Shown here: positions 20,830-31,457 of the stretch, in pieces
Position numbering within the stretch: position 1 is the first letter of the stretch
How the letters are laid out: the number at the start of each line of letters is the position of its first letter
Source: Oscheius dolichura
Taxonomy: Eukaryota > Nematoda > Chromadorea > Rhabditida > Rhabditidae
Reading direction: 5' to 3'
Length of the DNA stretch: 64,000 bases
Assembly: GCA_932521035.1 (NCBI GenBank)
Contig: OW051494.1
Location: 3,892,001-3,956,000 of the forward strand
Position numbers and translations under genes: made by a program
The notes under the pieces: generated by a model
What the model was told of the DNA's origin: nothing
Databases searched by the model: none
What the model saw: only the letters and a program-made list of their open reading frames with translations

Positions 20830-21994
20830 CTATTCGGCGGCAGAGGAGGCCGAGGAGGACGGGCTGTATCGCGTCGAAGCAGCCATTCGGGAGGACATGG
20901 CGGTGGCCAGATATTCCTGGAAATGAGGGAGTAGAGGAGAAGGAGGAGGAGAGAGACGAACCTGTATTTCGACGGGGGCCGGGAGACAGAGAGGGGCGAC
21001 GGTGGGCACCGGCAGGGTATCCTTCGCGGAGTACGTGTTGTTGTGGGGAGTCTTACGGTGGCGAACCATATTGTCCTTCCGGTTGAAACTGAAAAGGGAG
21101 AGGATGGAGGAGGACGAGAAGGAAACTGACGATCTGCTACAGAGGTCGCATTTGAAGGGCTGGGCTCCGGTGTGGATGAACTGATGCTTCTTCAGGAGAA
21201 ACTTGTTGGCGAACTTCTTCGGACACTGGTCACACTCGTAGATACGGCCTGGAATGGAAATATTAGGGGACGAGGAAAAGAGACTGACCGGTGATCGAAG
21301 GCTGCTGGAGAGCTTGGAGGCCGTGGGCGATATTCCCCATCTGTGCCGGTTCCTCCATGACGGGAACGGGGCCATCCACCAGACACGGCGACAACGACTC
21401 CTCCTTCATCTGCTTTCCTCCTCCGAGATCGCAGATCTCTCCAAATGTCTTGGCCGTGAAGGGCTTGCTGTCGGGCTGCATGCCACCGGATGAGACCAGC
21501 ATCAGCAGCTTCTGCACATCGTCGCTGTCTTTCTCTTTAATCGATGGCGGGGTGACAGATCTGAAACGGGGTGTCCGCCTCCAAATGAATGGATCCTACT
21601 CGCTGTGTTCAGCTTCTGGTACCGAAGCAGAAGAAATGGCCGACGGCCCCGGTGGCGGAGGACTGTTCTCTCTAAAGGTTATTCTAGTCAAAAGAGAAAA
21701 GACAACTGACCCTGTCTGCTCGAAGAGGCTGTCCAGCTCATCCTTGGGAATTTCCTTGACCGATTCCTCAATGATTTGGCTGTGACTGGTCTCCATCTCA
21801 GCGATGACGGGCTGTGTGTCACCGGCGGCTGCCTCGACCTGTAGGATGCCTTGACGGAGGGCCAACAGTGACTGGGCCATTTGGAGGAGGCTAAAAATGA
21901 AGATTACACTGGACAGGTGAGAAATAACTGACCCGTCTGCTATCTCCGTGTACGTAGGAAGTTCGATGGGCTCGGAGACGACGGGAGTCATCAT
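20830..21994 (-). CDS. C2H2 zinc-finger transcription factor
   Basis: Exons (minus): 21994-21933, 21890-21711, 21671-21600, 21560-21289, 21248-21131, 21088-20962, 20916-20830; 305 residues, all joins in frame. Two adjacent C2H2 fingers: YECDQCPKKFANKFLLKKHQ...H, then, split by an intron, CDLC-SRSFNRKDNMVRHRK-TPH with a TGAQPFK linker. The N-terminal part is Gln/Glu/Ser-rich with a possible helical dimer region (LLQMAQSLLALRQGILQVEA); the tail is Ser/Ala/Pro-rich. Four of its six donors are gtcagt. The ATG (double ATG) follows ttctctag by seven bases. Target genes cannot be inferred. Confidence 0.85.
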
Positions 21995-22847
21995 GGTTTA
22001 CCTAGAGAATAACAGATCAGGGGAGGAAAGAAGACGGCCGGCAGATGGGGGATACAATAGGTGTTTTAATCTGAAAAGGATCCCTCCGTCTCACACGCTC
22101 ATTAAAATTCAGGAAGAGCCTCGACTACCGTTTCTATCGATTGCCTCCACTGTTTGTGTAAGATATCGGCCCGAAGAAAAGAACTAACTCTGCGATGAGA
22201 GAAGAAGGAAGAAGACGTCGGGAGACGGTGGGTACCGAGGACGAGTGAAGAGATTACCGGATGGATCACGTCGCCAGGAGGAAACACGTCGGGAGTCGAC
22301 ACGTCGAGTCTGAGCCCTCGCTGCCAACAGTTCTGCCTTGTTGGGTAAAGGGAGTTTAGGGGAGGATGATGGTGACCGGATTGGATGGGGTCGAAGGGAG
22401 AACCGGGAGGAATGATAATCACTGGCGGGGCTACGGTAGAGACGGCACTGATCTTCTCGGGTAGGGAGAGGGAGAAGGGACGGTGTACGAATCGGCCGGT
22501 GTCAGGGGCGGAGTGATTCGGAATTGAAATGAGGGGACTGTCTCCCTGCCTATAACGGCTCGATAAAGGCCCTCGCCTCACGCATATGCTCCACTGTTCA
22601 ATAGACCTGTGGGAATGGCGACGCGCACGAGGGAAAGGCAACAGTCCCCTCGACAGTTGTATCACCCTCTTCCAGGATGGCCAGTTCCCCTCGGCCAATT
22701 GTCCTTCCGTACCCTGTCGCTAATCGTCGGCTCTCGAGTAAAACGACCCCATCTACATTCCACAGCCTTCTGTAATTGCCTGTCGACTCCACCAGCAGCC
22801 CCCATTTTCCCATCTGCCCCCGGTGGCTGGTGGTCCCCTCCTCCAGT
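21995..22847. other. Divergent promoter region, no gene seen
   Basis: Separates the zinc-finger gene (-) from the SLC13 gene (+). Open frames here lack domains and exon structure. A cctccag lies directly before the SLC13 ATG, so part of this region may be 5' UTR intron. Confidence 0.4.
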
Positions 22848-24868
22848 ATGGCCTTTGTCTCTAAGAGACTACTGGCCCGGAAGGCCTGCTTCGTGTTGGC
22901 CCCCCTCCTCTGCTGTCCTCTTCTCTTCTTCGGAAAGGTGTCCCTCTCTCCTCCGCTGATTACCATCTCTTCAGGAATATAAATGCCTGTATGTGATCTT
23001 GGTGATGAGCGTCTACTGGATAACGGAGTGTATCCCGATGGGGATCACTTCGCTCGCGCCACTCTTCTTCTTCCCCTTCCTCGAGATCATGGATGCCAAA
23101 AGTGTCAGCAAGACTTACTTCATGGTGATCTTCTATTCTATTCAATAAATGGAAATGGTATTCAGGACACGACAGTGCTGGGAATAGCCTCTCTCCTGAT
23201 GGGAAATGCCGTCGAGGAGGTCGGCCTCCACAAGCGCATCGCACTGGGGATGCTCAAAGTCGTCGGATACCGGAAGCATCTGTAGGCCGTCTGCCAGCCT
23301 AATAGAATAATTTTCAGTCTCTTGCTGGGAACGATGTTCGTTACGGCAATAGTCAGTATGGGAGTGGCCGACATGGTATGGCTACGGGACGGGGTCATCT
23401 CCTTTTGTAGGCCGCTTGTGTGATGATGATCCCCATAATCATGGCCATTCTGAAGATCCTCCAAGACGCCCGAGAGCAGACGATCAGCGGCAGTACCTCA
23501 AAGAGCCCCGAGTCGGGAGATTCGTCGGATAGCCAGGAGGATAGCTACGTGGATCTGAAGAAGATGACCAAGGCCGACAGGGGATTCGCCAAGGCACTGG
23601 TAAGGGAGAGACGCGGCCAGGGAGGATTGACTCTTGTTAGGTGATGGCCTGCGCCACGGCATCCCTCTTCGGCGGCAAGGGCACTCTTACGGGCAGCACC
23701 CCGAACATCGTCTTCAGAGAACAATTTGGACCGTAAGTTTGGATTTATCAGGAGGAGGATATCGATTGTTATAGGGAGGAGACGGTATCCTATCTTCAGT
23801 GGGCCTCCTTCTCCATCCCCTTTGTGATTGTTGGACTCCTTTTCAACTACCTCGTCCTGACGGTGACGTCCTCCTCCTTTTTAGACAACGCCCCATTTCA
23901 GTTGGTCTTTATCGTGCCGTCTTGGTCTAAAAACGAGGAGACGCTGACGAAGCAACAACAGAAGAATGTGGCCCTGGCGACGATGGAAAAGATCCACGAG
24001 GACTACGACTCGTTGGGAAAGTTCAGCTTTTCCGAGGGGTCTGTCCTGGCCTGGTTCGTGGTGTTGACCGTGGCGTGGATGAGTCGGAACCCCGGATTCT
24101 GTCCAGGATGGGGCAATCTGCTACCGAACAACGGGAAGGGAGTCACCGACGCGTCGATTGCCATCCTCGTCATCCTGGTACTGTTCATCTGGCCCAAAGA
24201 CCCCTGCCACGACGGTCAGTCTACTTTGACTTATGAGAAGATTTTTTTAGACAGCCTCGAGCCAATCCTAACCTGGAATGTCATGAAGACGAAGTTCTCG
24301 TGGTCGTGTGTCCTACTGGTGGCCGTCGGGAACGCCATTTCGGAGGGGGTCAAGGCGTCCCACCTGAGCACCCTGATCGGCTGCTTCCTCCACGGCATCT
24401 TTCAGAGCCTCAATCCCTTCTGGCTCCAGGTCATCGCCCAGCTGGCCTCCTCCATCGTCTCTGAGTTCACCTCCAACACATCCACTGCCGGCATCTTTAT
24501 TCCAATAATGCTGAGTATCGCCAAGGCCTTCGCCCTGAACCCGCTCTACCTCGTCCTCCCGGCCACGTTTGCCTCGTCTTTCGGGTTTATGTAAGTCTCT
24601 ATCCTGAGACCGCCTACTCTGTTCAGGACCCCGATGGCGACGCCGGCGAACGCCGTCGTCTACGACACTGGAATGCTGGCCATCTGGGAGATGAGTCTGG
24701 CTGGCTTTATTCTCAAGATTGTGGCCATCCTTCTCACGGCTCTAAACTTCGAAACCCTGGCTTACAAAATACTCAACCTGGGCGAGGTTGGGTCAGCTAA
24801 TTGCGGGTAATACAGTATTTTAGCCCCTGCCCTTTCAAACGGCCAATGTCACCGCCATGGTCTGCTGA
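22848..24868 (+). CDS. SLC13 (NaDC/INDY-type) sodium-carboxylate transporter, atypical
   Basis: Exons: 22848-22937, 22975-23124, 23166-23281, 23318-23375, 23411-23599, 23641-23732, 23775-24214, 24251-24590, 24627-24786, 24824-24868; 559 residues, usual for SLC13. Typical blocks: YWITECIPMGITSLAPLFFF, VEEVGLHKRIALGMLKVVG, FGGKGTLTGSTPNIVF and SEFTSNTSTAGIFIPIM, then TPMATPANAVVY. The second Ser-Asn-Thr substrate/Na+ motif is present (TSNTSTAG); the first, normally SNTATTAMM, reads VADMAACVMM, so that half-site is altered. Family members import citrate or succinate across the plasma membrane. The last intron is uncertain: without it the protein ends at 24810. The ATG follows cctccag by one base. 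Confidence 0.9.
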
Positions 24869-24940
24869 TGTGAAAAAGAAGAAGACTCGAGCTGTGTGGA
24901 AAAGTTTATTTCAACAAGACGTTAAATAAAAGTACTGCAG

Positions 24941-25349
24941 TTAGACCTGCCCGGGGAAGCCACCTTGTTGTCCTCCTTGCCCCATCTGTCCACTCCAGGG
25001 GAACGATCCCGTCTGCCCAGTCTGCTCTTGGCCGCGAGGGAATCCTCCAAAACTTCCAGTGACGCCCTCCTGTCCTTTCCACTGGCCTTGCTGGCCTTGG
25101 CCGCCGGGGAAGCCTCCGAAGCCACCAGTGACGCCTTCCTGTCCCTGGCCAGGAAATCCTCCAAAACCGCCGGTGACGCCTTCCTGTCCTTTCCACTGAC
25201 CTTGCTGTTCCTGGCCGAACTCGGGACGTCCAGAGAAGCCTAGAATACACATTATCTGATTGAATAAGAAGGGCGAACGAACCGGAATTATCTCCGAACT
25301 GAGCCGAAACAGCGAGAACTGTAAGAGAAATGAGGAAGAGGCACTGCAT
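24941..25349 (-). CDS. Secreted Gly/Gln-rich repeat protein
   Basis: Exons 25349-25283 and 25239-24941 (minus); 121 residues. Signal peptide MQCLFLISLTVLAVSAQ. The mature part repeats GQWKGQEGVTGGFGGFPG-like units (core WKGQEGVTGxFGGFP, three copies) and then Gln/Gly-rich units. The repeats remain Gly/Phe/Gln-rich at the DNA level with some unit homogenisation. It could be a cuticle, eggshell or mucus component, or an antimicrobial-like Gly-rich peptide; the sequence does not decide. Its stop is 72 bp from the SLC13 stop (tail to tail). Confidence 0.85.
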
Positions 25350-25380
25350 TGTGTGGATACCCTCCTCTCCGGGGATGCCC

Positions 25381-25388
25381 TTTTTATT
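25381..25388 (-). promoter_or_regulatory. TATA-like element of the Gly/Gln-rich gene
   Basis: On the minus strand an AATAAAAA run flanked by G-rich sequence lies 32-39 bp upstream of the ATG, suiting a TATA box with a very short 5' UTR, as in highly expressed secreted-protein genes. Positional inference only. Confidence 0.35.
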
Positions 25389-25537
25389 CCCCCGAGATCA
25401 ACACTAATGCCTATTCTGACGTAGAGGGGGGAGACTAGTTCGACCGGACTGATCACTGGCAGAGACCAGCCTCACATTTCAGTCTCACTCTGAGTCACAA
25501 AAACAATTTATTTGAACATAACGGGCATAGCACTGAG

Positions 25538-28500
25538 TTAGAATGAGATCGGAGCAGTGACGGTCTCCTCGTGTTGGACAATCACCTCGTGGTCGACGTG
25601 CATCCTCTCGTCGTAGTACTGAATGGGTTCCTGAAAAGGGGCCGCTTCAATCGAGCACAGAAGACGGCTTACGTTGTTGGCTGTGATCGCCTGGCGGTGG
25701 GACATCTGTTGCTGGAGGCGTTGGTCCATCTCGTCGTCGTTTATCTCGACTATTTCTATCTCCCTCTTGATCGGCTTGTAGCGGGTAGTACTCCGCCGGG
25801 TGGACTGCGTTCCCATCCTCGGCGGCTCCATCGGGGCACTCGGCATCTGGCAGGGTTTCGCCGGCTGCTGGTGGTACATCATCTGAGGCTGCTGCACGGG
25901 AGGGGGCATGTACTGGGGAGCCATGTAGGGATGATGAGGGGGAGGCATGTAGGCGTAGGGGTAAGGCATCGGATACATCGTAGGGGGCATCGGAGGAGGC
26001 ATCGGCTGGCTGGCCACCTTCTGGTACAGCTGGCCGTTGGAGATCACCACGTCTGGTCCGCAGTGCATGACCTCGGGATGGCGATGCCGGGGCGAGTAGC
26101 TTCTTTGGCGATCGTAGTCTCGGCTTCTTCTCCTCCGGTAGTCGTCCCGGCTTCTGCTTCGTCGTCTTCGTCGGTCCCGGCTGTCGTCGCGGCTTCTCGA
26201 CCTTCGGCGATAGCTGTCCCGGCTCCTTCTGTAGCGGTCGCGGCTTCTGTCCCTCGAATAGCTCCGCTCCCTCGAATAGCTCCGCTCCCTCGAATAATGG
26301 CGGCTCCTGCTTCGGTACCTGCCCCTCCTTCTCTCCCTGTCCTCGACGTCTCTTCTTCTATTGAGGGCCAAAAGCGAATTCTCTCCGAAGCCGTTTTCCC
26401 AGTCCGGGGCAGGTGCCCCCATCTCTCGAACCAGCGCGTCATGTGTCCGGTAGAGGTTCTCCAGTCGAAGGTACTCCTCCAGGGATGTGGCAATGGGGAA
26501 GACCTTATTCTGGATCAGGTGGGGGAAGACGGTCTCGAAGGTCGGACTCTCCGAGGTGATCATTGAGCGCCAGTCAAACGTCATTTGGAAAGGATAGGCT
26601 CAAGAAGACGATACATATCGAAGGGGAGGACAACTTACTGGTTCTGCCATCGCCCGGTCGGATCTCTTCCTCTTCGTCTCCTCTTTCCTGCTCCTCTTCC
26701 TCTTCCACCTCAAATTCGGAATCACTGTTGCTGGTCGCGGTGTGGGCAGGAGCAGGAGCAGGGGTAGGAACAGAAACAGGTGTAGTCGGAATGAGTGGAG
26801 GATTCATCCTGACGGGGGCCGACTGGGGAGCAGGAAGAAGGGCTTCCTTGGCCGATCTCCGGGTCGTGGGTGTCCTCCCAACGACTTCTTTAGCTTTGGC
26901 CACCCTCAGGTTCGGGTCCAAATTCGACTCGTACGGTTTCCACTCGCCACTGATCATCTTCTGTAGTTCATCTGAAAATATCCTTGTCAGATAAAAAAAG
27001 ACGGGCCAACCTCCGTTCCTGAAGCCGTACTCGACCGCCTGGATGTTGGGGTGCTCTCGGAGGTAGGTCTCTGCCATCTCCCGCATCTCATCCTCTTTCT
27101 TCACGTAGAACTTTCCAATCTGCCGGTTGCTATCGGGGGCCTAAAGAGGTTCCTGCCAACCAGAAGGGATCTTACCGTGGTGGTGACTTGTCCGAACTTC
27201 TTGCCCATGCTGAAGAGGACCTTCTTGAGAATGTTACTCAAGGCGAGCTCGTTCGTCTCGTAGAAGGGCAACACCTCTACGATGGCCCTCTTCAAGTCCC
27301 GGCTGAACAGGCGCTTTTCGGTCGAATTGAGGGTGGCCATTCCCATGATGATGGCCACGGGCATCTTTGGCTCTTTCGAGGTGACAGCCTAAAAGAGAGA
27401 ATAAGAGAAAGAAGGACTACTGACCCGCAGCCTCGACTGTGGCCCATTTCCCGGCGCGGCGGCCGCTCGTTGTGGAGAAGCGGGTGTGTCGAACAGTTTC
27501 AGATCCTTCTCGAAGAGATCGTTCAGTACTTTGAAGATGTGTCCTGAACAGAAACTGAAAATAAACAAAAGAAGACATACCCGGGTTGTCGGTCCACTTG
27601 TCCCATCTCCTGTTCCTGTTCTTCCGGAGCCACGGCTCGAAATCGTCGAGGAAGTAGCGTCGGATGATCCGGAAGCTGCCCTTCCACTCGCCCTCCTTCC
27701 TCTCGACAAATCTCCCCATGGATGTCTGGTTCTTGCTCAAATGTGTCAGGCTGGATGACAGCCTCCGTCTAACCATGGCCTTCTCATGGTCGCTCTTGTT
27801 CCGATAGTACGGAAACAATTCCCTAAATGGCCTGGACTCTGTGGGAACGGGAGGTGACTCACTCGATCCTGGCGAATATCTCTTCGACCGTCATAAAGTC
27901 CCCGTATCCGTAGAGGGAGATAATTATGCCGAATAAGTAGGCATGGGGAAGGATGGGTTTCTAAAATCGGGAGACTATGGGAGGGAGGAGGAGACACCCA
28001 CGGTTTCTGCTCCGTCATCCGCCGCCTCCTGTGCGTCTTCGTCGTCGTTGCTCAAAAAGGACGAGGCGCTGTCCAGGGTGGAGCTGGCCGAGAGATTCTG
28101 GAATTGTTTCTATTAAAACTAAACAAAAAGACAAGAACCATGTGGTCGGAGGAGAGGTTGCCAATGATTTCGCCGACGATTTGGGAAAAGCTTTCCGGGT
28201 CGCTCATCCACTGGCGGGTGTTCCTGACGGGGTGCTTCTCCAGCCACTTCTTCATGTCTGCCGCGAATGCCGTCCCCGTCCTGTACTTGGGATTCGTCTC
28301 GTCCTGAAATGTGTCTTCCTCCTCCCGGTTCCCACTGTCCACCTACCTCTGTCTGCTCGAAATAGTCCGGCGCATTCTTCACTTTCACATTCATGTTCCG
28401 TTTGCAGAACTTCTTCCAGATGGTCAGCTGGTCCTCGGGCATTCTCCCGTAAAAGGGGAAGAGGTCTCGGATGGCCCTGATGATATCGTCGAAGGACATC

Positions 28501-29253
28501 CACTTGTTCCTGTTGAGGTGGAGGACTATCCCGAAGAGGATGTAGTTCGAGACACGGGGCTTCGTCGGATCCCCCCAGGGGTCGAATATCACATCCTAAA
28601 TCCCTTTTAACAGGGGGACGAGGGACACCTACCCCGGAGTCTTGAGTATTCGACCTGAACAACCCCGTCCAAACGCTGGGGTCCACATCGAGATTCACCG
28701 GGGGATCCCCACTGGCTTCATCGTTGCGAACAGATCCATTTCTGATGATATCACTTATCACGGGCTTTGTTTCAAATATCATATCACTGGTGGCAGCCGT
28801 CATCTGCTCGCCGGGAGGAGTGTCCGTGGGAGGCGTGGGCTGCCCACCGGTCTCGTCTGGAACAGAAGGATAATATAAGGAGAAGCCGCTTACTTGGTGC
28901 CTTGAGCCACTGCTGGATAATATCCTCATGCCTTTCCAACTCCCTCCTCAACGTCGACTGATCTTTGACCTTATACGAATTATTGGCCTCTCCCGCTTGG
29001 AGACTTCCATCTTGCTTCAGGGACTTGAGCATGGGCGCGATCTGACTCTTCCACGAGGAACCGTCTGGCATTTTGACTGCTGTTGAGAGATAATTGACGA
29101 CGTCCTCCGGGGTCAGCCATTCCTTGTCCTGGTGGTTGAAGGCCATAAAAATGGCCGTTTTATAGGAGAGATCGGGGAGAGTCTTCTGAATGGATGAGAT
29201 TCGAACGGCGCTATATTTACCTGATCGGAGCCTTTGGGGACTAGCTTGGACAT
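25538..29253 (-). CDS. Four tandem forkhead-like winged-helix modules plus RS domain
   Basis: Thirteen exons (minus): 29253-29221, 29185-28894, 28856-28633, 28595-28347, 28303-28139, 28097-28002, 27960-27863, 27822-27581, 27543-27425, 27388-27176, 27140-27011, 26971-26639, 26598-25538; 1,084 residues, every join in frame. Forkhead-like modules begin near residues 18 (SYKTAIFMAF), 195 (KPRVSNYILFGIVLHLNRNK, RDLFPFYGRM), 354 (KPILPHAYLFGIIISLYGYG, RELFPYYRNK) and 513 (KMPVAIIMGMATLNSTEKRL, VLPFYETN). Each is followed by a helical W-rich segment (e.g. MKKWLEKHP; EPWLRKNRNRRW). The recognition-helix signature of true FOX proteins (NSIRHNLS) is missing, so sequence-specific DNA binding is uncertain. 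After the modules come an acidic run (about 715-730), an Arg/Ser domain (about 819-906, RSRD/SRERSY repeats) and a Pro/Met/Tyr region. No known family with this layout comes to mind. Confidence 0.85.
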
Positions 29254-29604
29254 TGTGTTAATCAATAAAAGACGTTACGAAGCGACCGAGGAATGAATTG
29301 GAGGATTTGAAAGCGGGCGTCCCACCAAAAACAGAACGCATATTCAAGGGTTTGAAACACGAGCTTTCACGTAATGCGTCGCCGGTTGGATACGCTTTAC
29401 CCATTGGAATAAACGAACTTCTGACTCCCATATTGGGATGGCGGGGGCCCTTAGCACCTCCTCCTCGTAAGCGGCGGCCTGCGATGTCTCTTTATTTGTG
29501 GCTTCGCGCCGGCTGGTCGGATTAGACAAAGAATCTTGTCTGTGAGAAAGCAGATTAGGTTATTTAGTGAAGTTGGTCATTCGAAGAGAAAGGTCGACTG
29601 AATC
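29254..29604. other. Divergent promoter between forkhead-repeat and SSP-like genes
   Basis: A 351-bp gap between two genes reading outward. No coding exon. There is no clear splice acceptor immediately before either ATG, unlike the AT-rich genes. Confidence 0.5.
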
Positions 29605-30099
29605 ATGGCTGGGGACAAGCAGGTGCCATCGAAGGAGGAAGGAAAGGAGCCGGTGAAGGAGGAGAAGAAAGAAGAGAAGAAGGAGGCTGCATCCGAGGGA
29701 AAGAGCTCGAAGAAGCCGGAACACGCTATCGCGGTCGACCCAGACACGGCCTACTTCAACTCCGGAGGAGGCACCTCGACCCACATGCTGGTCAACACCA
29801 GCGACCGGAAGATGGCCGTCAAGATCCGCTCGTCCAACAATGACCTCTACCGCGTCAGTCCGGCAGTTATGCTGATTGATGGCGGACAGTGCCAGCAGCT
29901 GACGGTCACTCGAGCCGCTGGCCCCGCACGGTCTGACAAGCTCGTCATACAGTTTACTGAATGTGGGCAGGAGGACAAGGACGCCAAGGAGTTCTATAAA
30001 AACTTGAACAAGAATGTCAAGCCGGAGACTCTTCGTATCAACCTCAAGATGGCCGATCAGAAACCGAAGACATACACGTCCATGGAGGTCTGCGAATGA
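29605..30099 (+). CDS. SSP-like sperm protein (MSP fold) with Lys/Glu-rich leader
   Basis: Single-exon gene, 164 residues. Residues 1-48 are a Lys/Glu-rich leader (KEEGKEPVKEEKKEEKKEA). The rest matches the nematode sperm-specific class P / MSP-like fold: IAVDPDTAYFNSGGGTSTHM, LVNTSDRKMAVKIRSSNNDL, YRVSPAV and RSDKLVIQF. Nematode-restricted in this form, so it is the strongest taxonomic marker in the window. Family members are cytosolic sperm proteins of crawling amoeboid sperm. The charged leader is not usual for the family. It has no intron, as is common for sperm genes, and diverges from the forkhead-repeat gene. Confidence 0.85.
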   Translation: MAGDKQVPSKEEGKEPVKEEKKEEKKEAASEGKSSKKPEHAIAVDPDTAYFNSGGGTSTHMLVNTSDRKMAVKIRSSNNDLYRVSPAVMLIDGGQCQQLTVTRAAGPARSDKLVIQFTECGQEDKDAKEFYKNLNKNVKPETLRINLKMADQKPKTYTSMEVCE

Positions 30100-31457
30100 A
30101 GAAACGACGCCGAACCCAACAGTTGTAGTACGGTCGATAAACAATTCATTGCTGTCTTTTCCAGTATATTTGGAATGTGAATAACGAGCTTTTGTCTAAT
30201 AGGCCTTTTCAATACTGATTTCGTGGTTGTCGCTCCCTTTGTTTACTTCGTTTATTTCTCATTTATTTATCAGCAGTTGCATTTATCTTTTTTATCTTTT
30301 TTGAATTGTTACCTTTGGCGTTTACGAGCTTCCTCACTCGAAGGCTATCTAGTTCTTTTTTTATTGAAAATCTGGTTATGGAGATCGCTATACACCATAT
30401 CCATTCGGTGTTTCGTAGATATGACAAGTAACAAATAAGTAAGCCTTGGTGGGGATATCGAATCGTGGTCCACTTGATCGATCAGCTGTTTTCAAATAAG
30501 TAGTACGCAAACGACCGTCTTCTTTTATTCATTGGGAGTAGTCAGTCATTTGACTTTTGATTTTGTGACACAACTTCCCTCAAAGGTCTAAAATGACTAA
30601 AATGGTCCCGCAGCGACCACATGCCAGTTTTTCATATATACGTTTCTACACATTTTTATGTGTTTTCGATGTTCTATTCGGCCTTATCGACCCCACATTA
30701 CTACAAAGAAAAGAGAAAAACATAAAATAACGCAGATTTGAAGCGTAATGGAATATCAGTGAATTTTTGTTCCCAAATAACCCAAAAATAACTTTTTCTC
30801 ATTATATTCTTCCGTTGATAACTTAAAATGCTCCCCATAACGAGACTAATTGATTGCAGCAAAAAGGAAAAAAGATCGGATGTCACAGTTTTGAGAAAGA
30901 AATTGTCAAAGATTTTGGCCGATTTCTCAAAAAAATCGACGTTGGATGAAAACGGGTGTAAACAGCGGTAAACAGCGTTTTTTGTATTGGAGATTACGGT
31001 ATCCGACTTTGTAGACGTTTGGCAGCCTTATGCAGATATCCATTTTTGGAGTTCTTGGGCTTGTTCGATGCAGAAAAAAATCCTGATCTGGAAGTAATTT
31101 TGGCATCAAAATCTGTTTTGGTTTTGATATGGAAAAACACGAAAAACTCATATCTTTTTTTGGTACATTTATATGAACCCAAAAAACTACTTCCGGGTCA
31201 TTAAAATATGCTCTTTCGAATGCAATTTACAGAAAATTTTATAACCGTGTAGTTCTCTCTACCAAACGTCTACAAAGTTGTTCTAGCTGCAATACTAAAA
31301 TTGCGCTGGCCCCGGCACGATCACTGTCGCGCCGACGTTTCTTCTTCCGCGGCGAGCTGTGGTGAATACTGTGTTGGAATAGGAGTTGTTTTTTTCACTG
31401 TTGTGTTATTTCAGACAGATAGACCCTTTTTCATTTTTATTGATAGCATTGCAGAAG
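30100..31457. other. AT-rich intergenic region with an inverted-repeat element
   Basis: No gene recognised. Mostly AT-rich with short homopolymers; holds a 273-bp inverted-repeat-bounded segment (31006-31278). A short GC-richer piece at 31300-31375 precedes the first exon of the next gene and could be its promoter; an attgcag lies three bases before that gene's ATG. Confidence 0.45.
31006..31278. repeat. Inverted-repeat-bounded element (MITE-like)
   Basis: The 17-nt arm actttgtagacgtttgg (31006-31022) recurs perfectly in reverse complement at 31262-31278, and similarity extends three more bases inward with one mismatch. The interior is AT-rich with overlapping open frames on both strands but no recognisable protein. 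No clear target-site duplication was found. Confidence 0.5.

Noticed and set aside
22102-22966. Long frames on both strands upstream of the SLC13 gene
   Set aside because: They overlap each other, have no domain, and the SLC13 frame that matters starts only at 22848.
25571-26566. 331-codon plus-strand open frame opposite the RS/Pro-rich exon
   Set aside because: It is the reverse complement of RS and Pro repeats (Ala/Val/His-rich nonsense); the minus-strand frame joins in phase to 12 other exons.
30927-31204. Overlapping 60-75 codon frames on both strands
   Set aside because: They lie in and around an inverted-repeat element in AT-rich intergenic DNA and have no recognisable protein features.
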